A DNA stretch of 64,000 bases from Siphonodentalium dalli (lineage: Eukaryota; Mollusca; Scaphopoda; Gadilida; Siphonodentaliidae). Of the stretch, positions 49,858 to 58,736 are shown piece by piece. Numbering within the stretch: position 1 is the stretch's first letter; every line of letters begins with the position of its first letter. The translations under genes were made by a program, and so were the position numbers. The stretch lies in assembly GCA_032622095.1 (NCBI GenBank), contig CP136065.1, positions 243,721,474 through 243,785,473 on the forward strand, given 5' to 3'. The notes beneath the pieces were generated by a model that searched no databases, was not told the origin of the DNA, and was given only the letters and a program-made list of their open reading frames with translations.

Positions 49858-50146
49858 TTATTTGTGAGCTGCGCAAATCAGGAGTCCCTGTCATGTCATA
49901 AAATGACGTGATGGATGCTCTTAAAATATTTGAATTAACCAATTTTTGTGGCACCTTTATTGTGTAAAATGGCTGTCCAATTACTACTTCATTTTGTTTC
50001 GGGCTTAAAAGTGCTCCATACATAGTCGATACGCTATCCATAGCCTAGTGTTGGATAGCCGTCAATTTGTTTAGCACAAAGCATGTTCGCATCTGTTTCG
50101 GAAGTAGAAGAGATCCATATATATATTTAATACGCTATTCCTAGCT

Positions 50147-50374
50147 TTGTATTGCTATGTGTTTCATATCAAGCATGTCCTTCAATTGCTTGTCGATTTT
50201 CTTTGTCCAGATTCACGTGAAGACGATGGCCACCACACTAAGGCTATTATGACAATGATGTTTAAAACTCTGAACATTCCCTTGGCAAAGCATAACACTA
50301 TTGGCCACACACGATGTCTTGAATATTTTGGTCTGTGTTTGGACGCGGTACTTACGGACGTGCGGGGCATTTGA
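50147..50374 (+). pseudogene. YR-retrotransposon reverse transcriptase, C-terminal fragment
   Basis: The frame contains IKHVLQLLVDFLCPDS, which fits the catalytic iHyLDDFL.vgP block with the Asp pair lost (LLVDFL). It continues with TLNIPLAKHNTIGHTRCLEYFGLCLDAV, fitting LgiPla..Kt.GPtt.leFLGi.lDt. The order and spacing agree with Ngaro/DIRS RT. A stop follows after LTDVRGI. The loss of the catalytic residue means the copy is dead. Confidence 0.65.
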
Positions 50375-50640
50375 ACTTTGCCAGCACGGCATCCCACCTC
50401 AGTGTTGAATTTCTTAGTGTAAACAATATTTTATTCTCAAGAATAGCACATATAATACATATTGTAATACGACCCTGCCTAACTATGCTTAAAAGCCATG
50501 TTCTGATTGGCCAGTGGCCCGAGTTACCATGGCTATCTCGTTCCAGTTTTGTGGTACAATTCTACTTTTTCCGATTGTACCACGAAAAAAATCGGTTTAT
50601 TCAGATCGCCGCACGCGACTTTTCCCGTCTTTTCTAACTC

Positions 50641-51349
50641 CGCGCAAACGGGGCATCAACGGAGTACACCCGCACCCGTAACCCTTTGAATTTTGCTACA
50701 TCTTGACAATCTTGCGAATTTTCTAGCGATTTGTCGCTTGAAACCAGTTTGGTTGCCAATGAATATGGTCCAAATGATGTTATGGTATATTGATATATGT
50801 TACGACCAAAGAAAGTTACTTAATAAGCGTATTAAATGACAAAATAAATCCATGGGGCCGGGCTGTGCATTCGTCGATTCGAATCTCGATCATATTCGAT
50901 ATTTCGGAATAAAGTTGAAAATGAAAGCGTTTGTTCACCAGTACAGAAGGGGGATAAGATTAGTTTAGTAAACTAGATCATTTAGATCGCTTTGTGTAAG
51001 GAAAATAGTCCATAGTCGATGATCATATTCATGTTGTCCCAACAACGTTCAACACAGAAATGACCGCAATCGTATTTCCTGTACAATTTAAATGAAAGGC
51101 ACGGGCGCCGCTGAAAACACATTGTTTTTTAGCCAATCACAACGATTATTTTCTAGAAGAGGTGCCTCGAAAAGTCAACGGGGGAATTTCATAACAAGAC
51201 AAGATTACCGGAGTACTCCATGCAAAGAAATCGAGTACGCCCAATACGAATTACACCACGAAATGTTTTCTCACCTGAGACCGAAAAAGCGCAGTATTTC
51301 GTTGACTATTCAGTCGAATTGTGACCATAAACTTTCAGTCGTATTACAA
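50641..51349. other. Unassigned DNA inside the YR relic
   Basis: About 700 bases expected to hold the RT-RNase H linker, but I recognise no conserved block. An 88-codon plus-strand frame (51092-51358) runs into the foldback repeat and has no family signature; I do not call it a gene. Confidence 0.4.
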
Positions 51350-51497
51350 AAGAAATAAATACACGGTGTATCGGTGTGTATGGTCAAGTTGTACCACAAA
51401 AAACTGATTGTAGGACTCCGCTACGCGTCGTCCTACAATCAGTTTTTTTGTGGTACAACTTGACCATACACACCGATACACCGTGTATTTATTTCTT
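51350..51497. repeat. Near-perfect 148-bp foldback repeat
   Basis: The left arm (51350-51416) and right arm (51430-51497) are complementary over their whole length, with one base of difference in an A/T run (six against seven). They enclose a 13-base loop. The outer ends read aagaaataaatacacgg and its complement, and the inner ends taggac and gtccta. Such a structure fits a small foldback element or a palindromic duplication. Transcripts would form a 67-bp duplex. The near-identity of the arms means it is young or maintained. The inner motif gtaccacaaaaaact is also seen, diverged, at 50541-50600. Confidence 0.93.
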
Positions 51498-51592
51498 GAA
51501 TATAAGCACATTAACAATTCAACGTTAGAGAAAAGGATTTGGCAGTAATCCAAAGGCCATTTCCTTAATATATATATATTGCATCATGGTTT

Positions 51593-51736
51593 GATTGCGT
51601 GTCAATGATGGCTAACTGCTGAATGTCCACCCCCACACACAATCACACCCCTGGCATGCACACCCCTGATTGCGTGTCAATGATGGCTAACTGCTGAATG
51701 TCCACCCCCACACACAATCACACCCCTGGCATGCAT
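51593..51736. repeat. 75-bp tandem duplication
   Basis: The sequence starting gattgcgtgtcaatgatggc at 51593 is repeated at 51668 with a period of 75 bp; the second copy ends at about 51736. The copies look identical over the shared length, so this is a recent replication-slippage event. Confidence 0.92.
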
Positions 51737-51808
51737 GAGTATACGAGAGCACAAGTTTGTTTTGTTTAGGCATTTGGTTCACGCCTTACAGCTCATAACC
51801 ATATTATG

Positions 51809-52123
51809 TCAGTTAAATCGTTTAGTATCGTCGATGAACTTTTGTATACGGCGATGAATATGTCGGCATTTTTGGTACAAGATACATCTACAGACCCATA
51901 CAGTAATATTTTGACTTCCAAGTTTCACATTTAGATTAGCTAAACAGCGGACTCTTTCATGTTCGTATATTGGATAGCGGAGTAAGAAGTGCTCGGCAGT
52001 TTCTAGTTCTCTACAATCGCAAAATGGACCATTATTCAGATGATTGCAAAACAGGTCATATTTAAGGTTACTGTAATTCGTTCGCAGGCGACAGTCGTAG
52101 ATTTGACTTGGTCTTCGGTACAC
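51809..52123 (-). pseudogene. C-terminal fragment of a non-LTR retrotransposon ORF2
   Basis: A 104-codon frame with YDCRLRTNYSNLKYDLF, GPFCDCRELETAEHFLL, YPIYEHERVRC and the end FIDDTKRFN. It aligns block by block with the end of the larger minus-strand element at 61534 (HCRIRNRCSEL, VCFCGNPSEYAFHYFF, CPLYQSER, ATKRFDN). Both carry the C-C-H-C zinc-knuckle-like C terminus found in many CR1/jockey-type ORF2 proteins. In this copy the last Cys is Arg (LLRYPIY). The rest of the element is missing: the fragment stops near 52140, just before a TTAA-flanked MITE. Confidence 0.75.
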
Positions 52124-52150
52124 CAGTGCTGAACGTCTTCATAATCTTAA

Positions 52151-52541
52151 CCCTTTACCCAACAGAACGGCCCTGTGCCAATGCATTCTCTTATATATGC
52201 GAGTCGACCATAGGTCGCCTCGCATATATAAGAGAATGCATTGGCTTAACACATTAAAAATTATAAAATTGTTAAAGAATGTAAGAAAAAATGGTAAAAA
52301 GTGTTAAAAAAGATTTTTTTTAGGCCAATGCATTCTCTTATATATGCGAGGCGACCTATGGTCGACTCGCATATATAAGAGAATGCATTGGCACAGGGCA
52401 TAACTGTAACCATCACAATGTGGTCAATGAGCCGGTTCCAATGATATCCATATTTGTATGGTTTTATTGAGACAGACCCAAGATAATTTAGGCTGTTGCA
52501 GCTTTATTTGGCCGTTTTTGGCCGGTTTGTTGGGTAAAGGG
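52151..52541. mobile_element. TTAA-flanked MITE with two internal palindromes, copy A
   Basis: The element is flanked by TTAA on both sides (52147-52150, 52542-52545). Its terminal inverted repeats read ccctttacccaaca and complement. A TTAA duplication with CCC-starting ends is the signature of piggyBac-superfamily insertions, so this is probably a non-autonomous piggyBac derivative. Inside are two 69-bp palindromes (52177-52245 and 52324-52392) of the core tctcttatatatgcgag. Each has 33-bp arms, and the two are inverted copies of each other. The spacer is AT-rich. There is no coding capacity. Confidence 0.85.
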
Positions 52542-52611
52542 TTAAATTGTCAGCTCATTATTAAGCGAACTAAACATGTGAACAAATTGTTATGCAATTG
52601 ATATGGTGTTT

Positions 52612-52937
52612 CCATGTTCCTTAACATTGAGACATCTTCTGATGACATCATATTGTATTTAACGCATCGTCCAAGCACGGTTAGATACGGTGGCATATTC
52701 GAGGGGACTACATGTATGTGGTTTCAGGATCGATGGACAGCGGAATTCCACGATGAACTCAAACAACCAGACGATATATCATCCATGGCGTTGATGGAAT
52801 TGTTCCCCATTGTACTGGCTGTTCTATGGGGTAATCTCTGATCACGCAATCACGTTATGTTCCATTGTGATAATATGGCGACTGTTGATATTATAAACAA
52901 GGGCGGAAGATCTTACAAACAATCGTTTCTCACGGGT
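52612..52937 (+). pseudogene. YR-retrotransposon RNase H, first part
   Basis: The frame from 52614 reads HRPSTVRYGGIFEG, WFQDRWTAEF and SSMALMELFPIVLAVLWG. After a stop and a frame change it continues VMFHCDNMATVDIINKGG. These match the RNase H of Ngaro/DIRS elements (tDaS..GyGa.f...W..grW, then SI..lELfpIv.A...WG, then V.fhCDN.avV.iinK). The catalytic Glu (in MELFP) and Asp (in CDN) are visible; the first Asp is lost. The domain is cut at 52938-52941 by insertion of MITE copy B. Confidence 0.75.
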
Positions 52938-52941
52938 TTAA

Positions 52942-53369
52942 CCCTTTACCCAACAAAACGGCCAAAAACGCCCAAATAAAGCTTCAACAGCCTAAAATAT
53001 CTTCGGTCTGTCTCAATAAAACCATATAAATATGGATATCATTGGAACCGATTCATTGACCACATTGTGATGGTTACAGTTATGCCCTGTGCAAATGCAT
53101 TCTCTTATATATGCGAGTCGACCATAGGTCGCCTCGCATATATAAGAGAATGCATTGGCCTAAAAAACACTTTTTACCATTTTTTTCTTACATTCTTTAA
53201 CAATTTTATAATTGTTTATTACATTTTTTAACAATTTTTATAATATTTTTCTACATTCTTTGACAATTTTATCATTTTTAATATGTGTTAAGCCAATGCA
53301 TTCTCTTATAGGTCGCCTCGCATATATAAGAGAATGCATTGGCACAGGGCCGTTCTGTTGGGTAAAGGG
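52942..53369. mobile_element. TTAA-flanked MITE, copy B, inverted relative to copy A
   Basis: Same family as the element at 52151 but in the opposite orientation. It begins ccctttacccaacaaaacgg after TTAA (52938-52941) and ends gttgggtaaaggg before TTGA (53370-53373), a one-base decay of the target duplication. It has a 69-bp palindrome at 53091-53159. A second, shortened palindrome at 53292-53343 has lost 17 central bases. The spacer is longer than in copy A and holds about three diverged copies of a motif like ttacattctttaacaatttt. It sits inside the RNase H of the YR relic, so it is younger than that element. Confidence 0.87.
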
Positions 53370-53373
53370 TTGA

Positions 53374-53572
53374 TGGGGCGTTTAACAATTCGTGCAGGTG
53401 ATTGTAGTTTTGTATTTACGACCATACACGTTCCCGTTCACTTCATGTAATATGTGATCGCATTTCTCGTTTTCAGGAACTTCACCACATCACACCAAAT
53501 GCCAGCAAGCTTCCCACAGCGGTTACATTCCTGTCAGCGCTAGTCGTGCCTTAGACATAATCCAGAATTATA
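53374..53572 (+). pseudogene. YR-retrotransposon RNase H, second part, and start of the recombinase
   Basis: Directly after MITE B the frame resumes with RLTIRAGDCSFVFTTIHVPVHFM. After a frame change it reads DRISRFQELHHITPNASKLPT and then RALDIIQNYI. This fits the end of Ngaro/DIRS RNase H (LT..aa.hnF.f...HipG..N.iaDalSRfQ...F..laP.A...PT) and the start of the linker into the tyrosine recombinase. The match on both sides of the MITE shows that the MITE split one continuous domain. The fragment ends at a TA-flanked MITE. Confidence 0.72.
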
Positions 53573-53574
53573 TA

Positions 53575-54448
53575 CACCCTAAATCTAGTTGGATGAACCT
53601 TGTATACAACTCGTTGGGTGCGAATTTGTTGTGTACTTATTATCCATCAGTTTAGTACGATGTACACAACTGATTGCGTGAACTGTCTTCTGTGATATTA
53701 CTTTCATACCACGTTGGATAAAACCGCCACGTGACCGGGTCATCCAATAACAGCGCGTTTCCGGTGCGGGCGAGCATGCGATTTTTGGCTCCAAATATTT
53801 CAAAACAAGATCGATGACTGCGTGAAAAAACTCCCGAGCGACTGGAAAATGGGACAGGACGTCGTGGATAGCTTTGCCGGTATAGTATACCTTTGTTATA
53901 ATTATTCTTTGTACGATATACTGATTATGTAGGCTTTATTTATTGAGTGTATATTTATTTATATTCGCCAAATTTTGAAGTTTACAAATTTACACAACTG
54001 CTGACGACACTAATTTGACTAAAGTAGTACACTCATACACTCAACATAAAGCCTACATAATCAGTGTATCGTACAAAGAATAATTATAACAAAGTCATAC
54101 TATACCGACAAAGCTATCCACGACATCTTGCCCCATTTTACTTTCCAATCAACGTTGGGTAAATCAACAATCAACAAATGTCATCCAACTCTACCCAACA
54201 CCCAACGGTTCAATAAACGTAGATAGGTGCTGTGGGCAATTAACGTTGATTGAGTGTTGAGTGAAATTTCATCCAACACGTTGTGTAATTAACAAACAAC
54301 CGTTGGTAGTAAATATATATGCAACGTTGTGTAAAAGTGTATCCAAAAAAATTGTCATGCAACTTTTCACACAACGTAGATAGTTGCTGTGGGCATACAA
54401 CGGTTGATTGACTGTTGGATAACTTTTTATCCAACTAGATTTAGGGTG
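53575..54448. mobile_element. 874-bp TA-flanked MITE with long inverted repeats
   Basis: The ends are caccctaaatctagttggat and its complement, flanked by TA at 53573-53574 and 54449-54450, as for Tc1/mariner-type insertions. A second pair of inverted segments lies further in: gtcgtggatagctttg near 53860 and its complement near 54110, continuing through attattctttgtacgata and aggcttta. The arms have diverged by small changes. The sub-terminal DNA is rich in degenerate copies of caacgttg/caacggtt. No transposase frame is present; the 72-codon minus-strand frame at its left end has no family signature. Confidence 0.8.
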
Positions 54449-54454
54449 TATGGT

Positions 54455-54588
54455 ACAATGATATCAAAACAAGTCTACTCGCCTGGCATTCAATTCAGCT
54501 TTTAATAACCCTATCAGCCAGGGCACATGTGGTCTTCCAGCGCAGATTTGCCTCTTATCTCCGACATAATTAACAAGAAAACCATTGT
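54455..54588 (+). pseudogene. Possible N-terminal piece of a YR recombinase
   Basis: After the TA-flanked MITE the frame reads NDIKTSLLAWHSIQLL, ARAHVVFQRRFASYLRHN and then a stop. Position and pattern (sLa.sT...y..g...F..F) agree with the start of the Ngaro/DIRS tyrosine recombinase, and the reading frame on the other side of the MITE (DIIQNYI) joins sensibly. No catalytic residue is visible here, so the call rests mostly on context. Confidence 0.4.
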
Positions 54589-54619
54589 CAGAAATGGTAA
54601 CGCGCTCAAGATCATATAT

Positions 54620-55079
54620 TATATACCATGATTGTAATTATAGAATATAAAATATATTGGTTTTGCGAATGACCAACTCAGAATTCCGTTAAAATAACAT
54701 AACAACCAGCACCTAATTAATGAACCGGCGGGCAACTCGGCCGTCTCCGACCACAAACCCCAGTGGGCTGCAGAACGAAAAATGTCTATAAAAGTTTGAA
54801 ATATAAGACTTACAAATTATCTTTTTCATTTCTTTTATTTGTAATGGGCATAGCTTATCACAAACCAAAAATCAACATTATTGATATAACGTTAACGACA
54901 ATAAACGATATTGAAATTCCAACTACACCCTTTACCGGACTCGGCCTCTGGTCGCAGTTCGACTTTTAATCCTCCCAAAAATTCCCATTCTATAAATAAA
55001 ACATGCGCCCACGCGAAATAGAATCTCTACATTAGTATACACGTGGAGCGTGCGTAATTATGTTGCCTATTGTCATGGA
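54620..55079. other. No recognisable feature
   Basis: About 460 AT-rich bases between two recombinase-like pieces of the YR relic. A 68-codon plus-strand frame (54763-54969) has no family signature. Probably decayed element or later insertion. Confidence 0.4.
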
Positions 55080-55217
55080 TTGAAGCACCTATACTACAAC
55101 ACGATCAAGCTACGCTTGGAAGGCGTTCGCTTTTACTACATGGGTAGCAATTTATCTCGTCAACTCGATAGGCTGATGAGTCTCGGCATCACCGTGTACA
55201 TTCCTACTAAGAGTTAA
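55080..55217 (+). pseudogene. YR recombinase fragment, core-binding region
   Basis: The frame reads LKHLYYNTIKLRLEGVRFYYM, then LSRQLDRLMSLGI, before a stop. This fits the segment ls..TIk.yLsaIR..Hi..G that precedes the catalytic domain in Ngaro/DIRS tyrosine recombinases. Collinearity with the RNase H pieces upstream and the next segment downstream supports the call. Confidence 0.5.
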
Positions 55218-55349
55218 ACGCCTTCCACAGCGACCTGTTCGTCCATAACGTTCCCTATAATATTAACCCTTTTCAATTTTGAAAAGAATATGTGCATTTC
55301 AACATCGAGGATTCTTCTCCCAGTTCGTAGAGAGAATGATGGTGACCGT

Positions 55350-55555
55350 TTGCGGCCTGTCGCATTCTTCGAGTTTATGAGGTGCGGTGTATTCACTGTC
55401 ACCAAGGACTAATATTAGTCCCAGCAGTCACCAACGGATTTTTCAAATATGCATTTCACATCAGAGTTGGCGTATGCGTCTCGATCACGAGCAGTAATGG
55501 TTGTACTTTGTTTTGTAAACTATATCAGGTACTGTGACGTCACCAAGTTTTAACT
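55350..55555 (+). pseudogene. YR recombinase fragment, catalytic box A region
   Basis: At 55359 the frame reads VAFFEFMRCGVFTV, closely fitting the conserved AFFGFLRcgEfT block of Ngaro/DIRS recombinases, whose Arg is the first catalytic residue. It continues, after a stop, with PTDFSNMHFTSELA, compatible with the next segment. The block containing the second Arg may survive near 55790 (GSNFRTL), but I am not sure, and the active-site Tyr was not found. Confidence 0.55.
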
Positions 55556-56596
55556 ATTATGACAGACCAAGTGAAAACTCGTTGGGGAGCTGAAATGTCG
55601 CATAGTAGAACGTTACTGCTGTCGTAATCAAATGTCCAGAGGCCAACGCAAATCGGTCGAGTTGTAACCTCTTATGAACATCATCATGACGGTCTCACCA
55701 ACATTCCCCTATTGATATAAACGTACTCAAATCATTATTGTTTCGATTGATAAGGACAAGCAGGCCAATTATTACTGTCGGTCTACTGGATCAAATTTTC
55801 GGACCCTATGTCTCCGTCAGAGGCGGAGAGTTTTCGATAAAACTTGTCATTTGAACATCGATTCAAAGAAGACCTAATTTTCACGACAAACTGGTTATAC
55901 CCTGACTTGATTACGCCTTAATTCCGCGACAGTGCAGGATGCATCACCGTGACAGCCACAATGCAAACTGATATGAGACTATACATAATATTTATTTTCC
56001 AACTAATGCACGGCACTTGGTTCAGCACGGAACTGTGTAGTACTACTATGCGAAACGAAATAACACATCTTTAATATGCAATTCACTGTTATCATAATAC
56101 TACCTAGGAAATACATGCATCTATGTCTATGCATAACTCGCCCGTACATACTAATCCAGCGATAAATTGCAGGCAGTATACACATTATATTCACTGATGT
56201 CAGAAAACTGGAACGTTATCCTTTGCTCAATATTGCTATAGATTAACATGTGAAATTTCCAGGTTGTTTTGGCTCAGTGGCATTGAATTAAATATCACTG
56301 CTCCAATTGGTCGATAAAATATATAACACAAATACCTTCCCATGGTAATAACACGATGTGAAATTATTAGTCCGATATCACTTCGTATGTCCAAGTTCAA
56401 CATATCCTCTCGAAAATACGCACATAATCGATCTATAAAATGAAATAGGTACACAATGTGATTATTTGATCATGAAATAAGCAGATAATGGAGTCATATT
56501 CGACATTTCGTTTTATGGCGCGGGCCACAATGAAAACACATGTTAAAGAACATGAAAAGTCGTGAGTTGGCTTATTTGTGCCATTGTCCGCACATA

Positions 56597-56694
56597 ATCT
56601 GCTTATAATCGCCTCATTATGAGTCGATAATGTGATTAAATCTATCTCATTTCCATTACATTATCGACTCAAAATGATGCGATTCTAAGCAGAT
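56597..56694. repeat. Imperfect inverted repeat, about 37-bp arms
   Basis: The left arm from 56597 (atctgcttataatcgcctc onward) and the right arm ending at 56694 are complementary with only a few mismatches around a 24-base loop. The outer ends are atctgctta/taagcagat-like. It may be a MITE terminus pair or a solo foldback; no target duplication is evident. Confidence 0.75.
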
Positions 56695-57411
56695 GCTCTA
56701 CATAAAACAAGTTATATTATTATTATTTTTTTATTTTTTTTTTTTATTGTGAACAAAGAATAACAAAAGAGAAAAGACATAATACACGCACTCACTCATG
56801 CTCTCGATCAACAAGTTATATTATAATCAGATAATAAGCGGGTTTTCGAGAGAACATACTGCCATGTTAACTTCATTTGAGTCCATGTTAAATATTGTTA
56901 ATCTGATGCTGTTTTTGGAAATGTCAAATGCTTGTGACGTCGGCAACAACTGGCATATATAGTGGCCAATATAATGCCCATCATGCATCCGTTCGAAAAT
57001 CTGCTACATGTGCTCAATTAACAGCCACCGACGTGACAAAAGTCAGTGCAAAACAGGTGAGGAGACTTTCGAATGGAAATAGTATCAATACAACAGGGTA
57101 CGAATACTTTGGAATATATGCTCAATTAGCTGAGAATAAGTAACTTATGAAAATAAATGACACTTTCTGTCATTTTTACCTCCGAGGCTCCGAGCTCAAC
57201 TTTCGCTTCCGCACCAAATTAAGTCGGATACCGGTTGTGCATTTGATGCGTCTGGTATCGTTGTGATTTGAAGTACACGCGCCGGTCAGGATTATCGTGT
57301 TATGTTGTGACCTGCAGGTGTTGAGTGGCGACGTGAGTGATAATCAGTTCGTACGGTTATAGTTGATGCTGACTCTGAATCTATAATAGTATCGGTGGTC
57401 GTTCAGTTCAG

Positions 57412-57520
57412 ACTGATGGCAGACGCACACGCCTGTCTTGGAGTTAATATATGCCTGGTGATACTGTGTGTGAATTCAAACTGAGGGCAGACGCACACAC
57501 ATATCTTGAAGTTATATTGT
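57412..57520. repeat. Diverged 68-bp tandem duplication
   Basis: The motif actgatggcagacgcacac with cttggagtta (57412) recurs 68 bp later as actgagggcagacgcacac with cttgaagtta (57480). The copies differ at several sites. Confidence 0.65.
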
Positions 57521-58010
57521 GTATCTTTAAAGTGAATTATATCAAGGAAGCCTTACCAACATGGAAAGAGTCTCTCTACTCAATTCAACATAGCCCGGCC
57601 CTATTCTTTTAAACCAATCTATTCACCGAAAGCAGCCTTATAGACAAAACAAAAGCCTAAAATCACCTTGCGGAGCTCGGTTGATCCCACTTTATATTTG
57701 TAGGTGCATACAAATATGTAAAAAACATTATATGTAACAGTTAATATCAACGTTGGTTTCCCAAACCAATTTTTCTTTATTTTCATCCTTTTCTATACGA
57801 GGAAGTTTCAAATAAAAGTTAATAAAAGAAGAAAAGTAACTTAGTTGACCCAGTAGAGAGACTCAGACTTATATGTTGCCTTACTCATCACACAGGAAGC
57901 TCACAACACAGAGTAAATGTGCTGTTTCCGATTGTTTACTTTACTCAGATGTATATACATCAAGACTGAACAGATTATCAGCATAAATGCAAACAAACTA
58001 TTGTTGTTTG

Positions 58011-58110
58011 TGTATATATATGACATATGTATATGTATGCATATGTATATATATTATATGCATATACTATGTATTGGTATATATATGTGTGTATATGTGT
58101 GCACACCGGT
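58011..58110. repeat. TA/TATG-rich microsatellite-like tract
   Basis: Imperfect tatatg/tgcata repeats over about 100 bases. The open frames through this tract (rich in Tyr, Met and Ile) are low-complexity artefacts. Confidence 0.75.
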
Positions 58111-58473
58111 ATATACATGTGCAGGTACGAACACTTGTGGTTTCGGGTTTTTCCTACCCACCCTAGTCTAGACCCTGCTATTCTAAAGTTATTATCCAGG
58201 ATTCACAAGTAATTTCTTTCTTAATTTTTATGTGTTTATTACAGTTTATACAAAGGAAATATAAATAATCGTTAGCAAAATCTGGCAGAAGAAACTATTT
58301 TGTCCAAAAAAGACACAAAAAAACAAAAAATCTTGGACATGAAACAGCATGAAACCTGAATAAGTCCTATATTGTCATTTGGCCTATTAACCACTTTTCA
58401 GTAGATTGCGAAATGATATTTTCCAAGCTGAAACCTACAAATTATTTAATCTATGCATAAACCTTAATAAATA

Positions 58474-58486
58474 CCCCCCCCCCCCC
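58474..58486. repeat. Poly-C tract (13 C)
   Basis: Thirteen C in a row, followed by further C-rich sequence to about 58505. Such tracts are length-unstable and can be misread in assemblies. Confidence 0.9.
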
Positions 58487-58722
58487 AACCAAATCCCCCC
58501 TCCCCTGATAAGCAGCGATGAACAAAAAAAACTAAAATTTCATCTTAAAATTCCCTTACCGGTCCCCTACCCAAACCACATCGGTCTGCCATAGGCATGA
58601 TAGGCACAGGCAAGATATCGCACCCAAGTGAAATGCCACACATAGTGGGTAAATGCTATCAGCTTGTGCTGTCATTGAATTAAACTTAAATCATTCATTA
58701 ATTTTTTGACATACCGGCACCG

Positions 58723-58736
58723 CCCCCCCCCCCCCC
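58723..58736. repeat. Poly-C tract (14 C)
   Basis: Fourteen C in a row. It lies about 240 bases from the other poly-C tract. Confidence 0.9.

Larger units (their letters stand above)
49480..55555 (+). mobile_element. Relic of a tyrosine-recombinase (Ngaro/DIRS-type) retrotransposon with nested insertions
   Basis: Collinear plus-strand fragments match, in the right order, the RT, RNase H and tyrosine recombinase of YR retrotransposons: RT N-terminal part at 49.58-49.85 kb, RT C-terminal part at 50.15-50.37 kb, RNase H at 52.61-52.94 and 53.37-53.56 kb, and recombinase segments at 54.46-54.59, 55.08-55.22 and 55.36-55.41 kb. All have stops or frame changes. The body is split by a foldback repeat (51350), a minus-strand non-LTR fragment (51809), two TTAA-flanked MITEs (52151, 52942) and a TA-flanked MITE (53575). 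I did not find the terminal repeats. Ngaro is favoured over DIRS only on general look. Confidence 0.7.

Noticed and set aside
49832-50041. 69-codon minus-strand frame with MVIGQPF-like composition in the YR RT gap
   Set aside because: It looks protein-like but matches no family I know and overlaps a decayed RT region, so it is not called as a gene.
50870-50900. T-loop-like gattcgaatctc, possible tRNA or tRNA-derived SINE
   Set aside because: No A-box at the right distance and no acceptor or anticodon stem could be built.
51092-51358. 88-codon plus-strand frame
   Set aside because: No motif; it runs into the foldback repeat.
55770-55850. GSNFRTL as the second catalytic Arg box of the YR recombinase
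   Set aside because: Position is plausible, but neighbouring residues do not fit well enough and no active-site Tyr follows.
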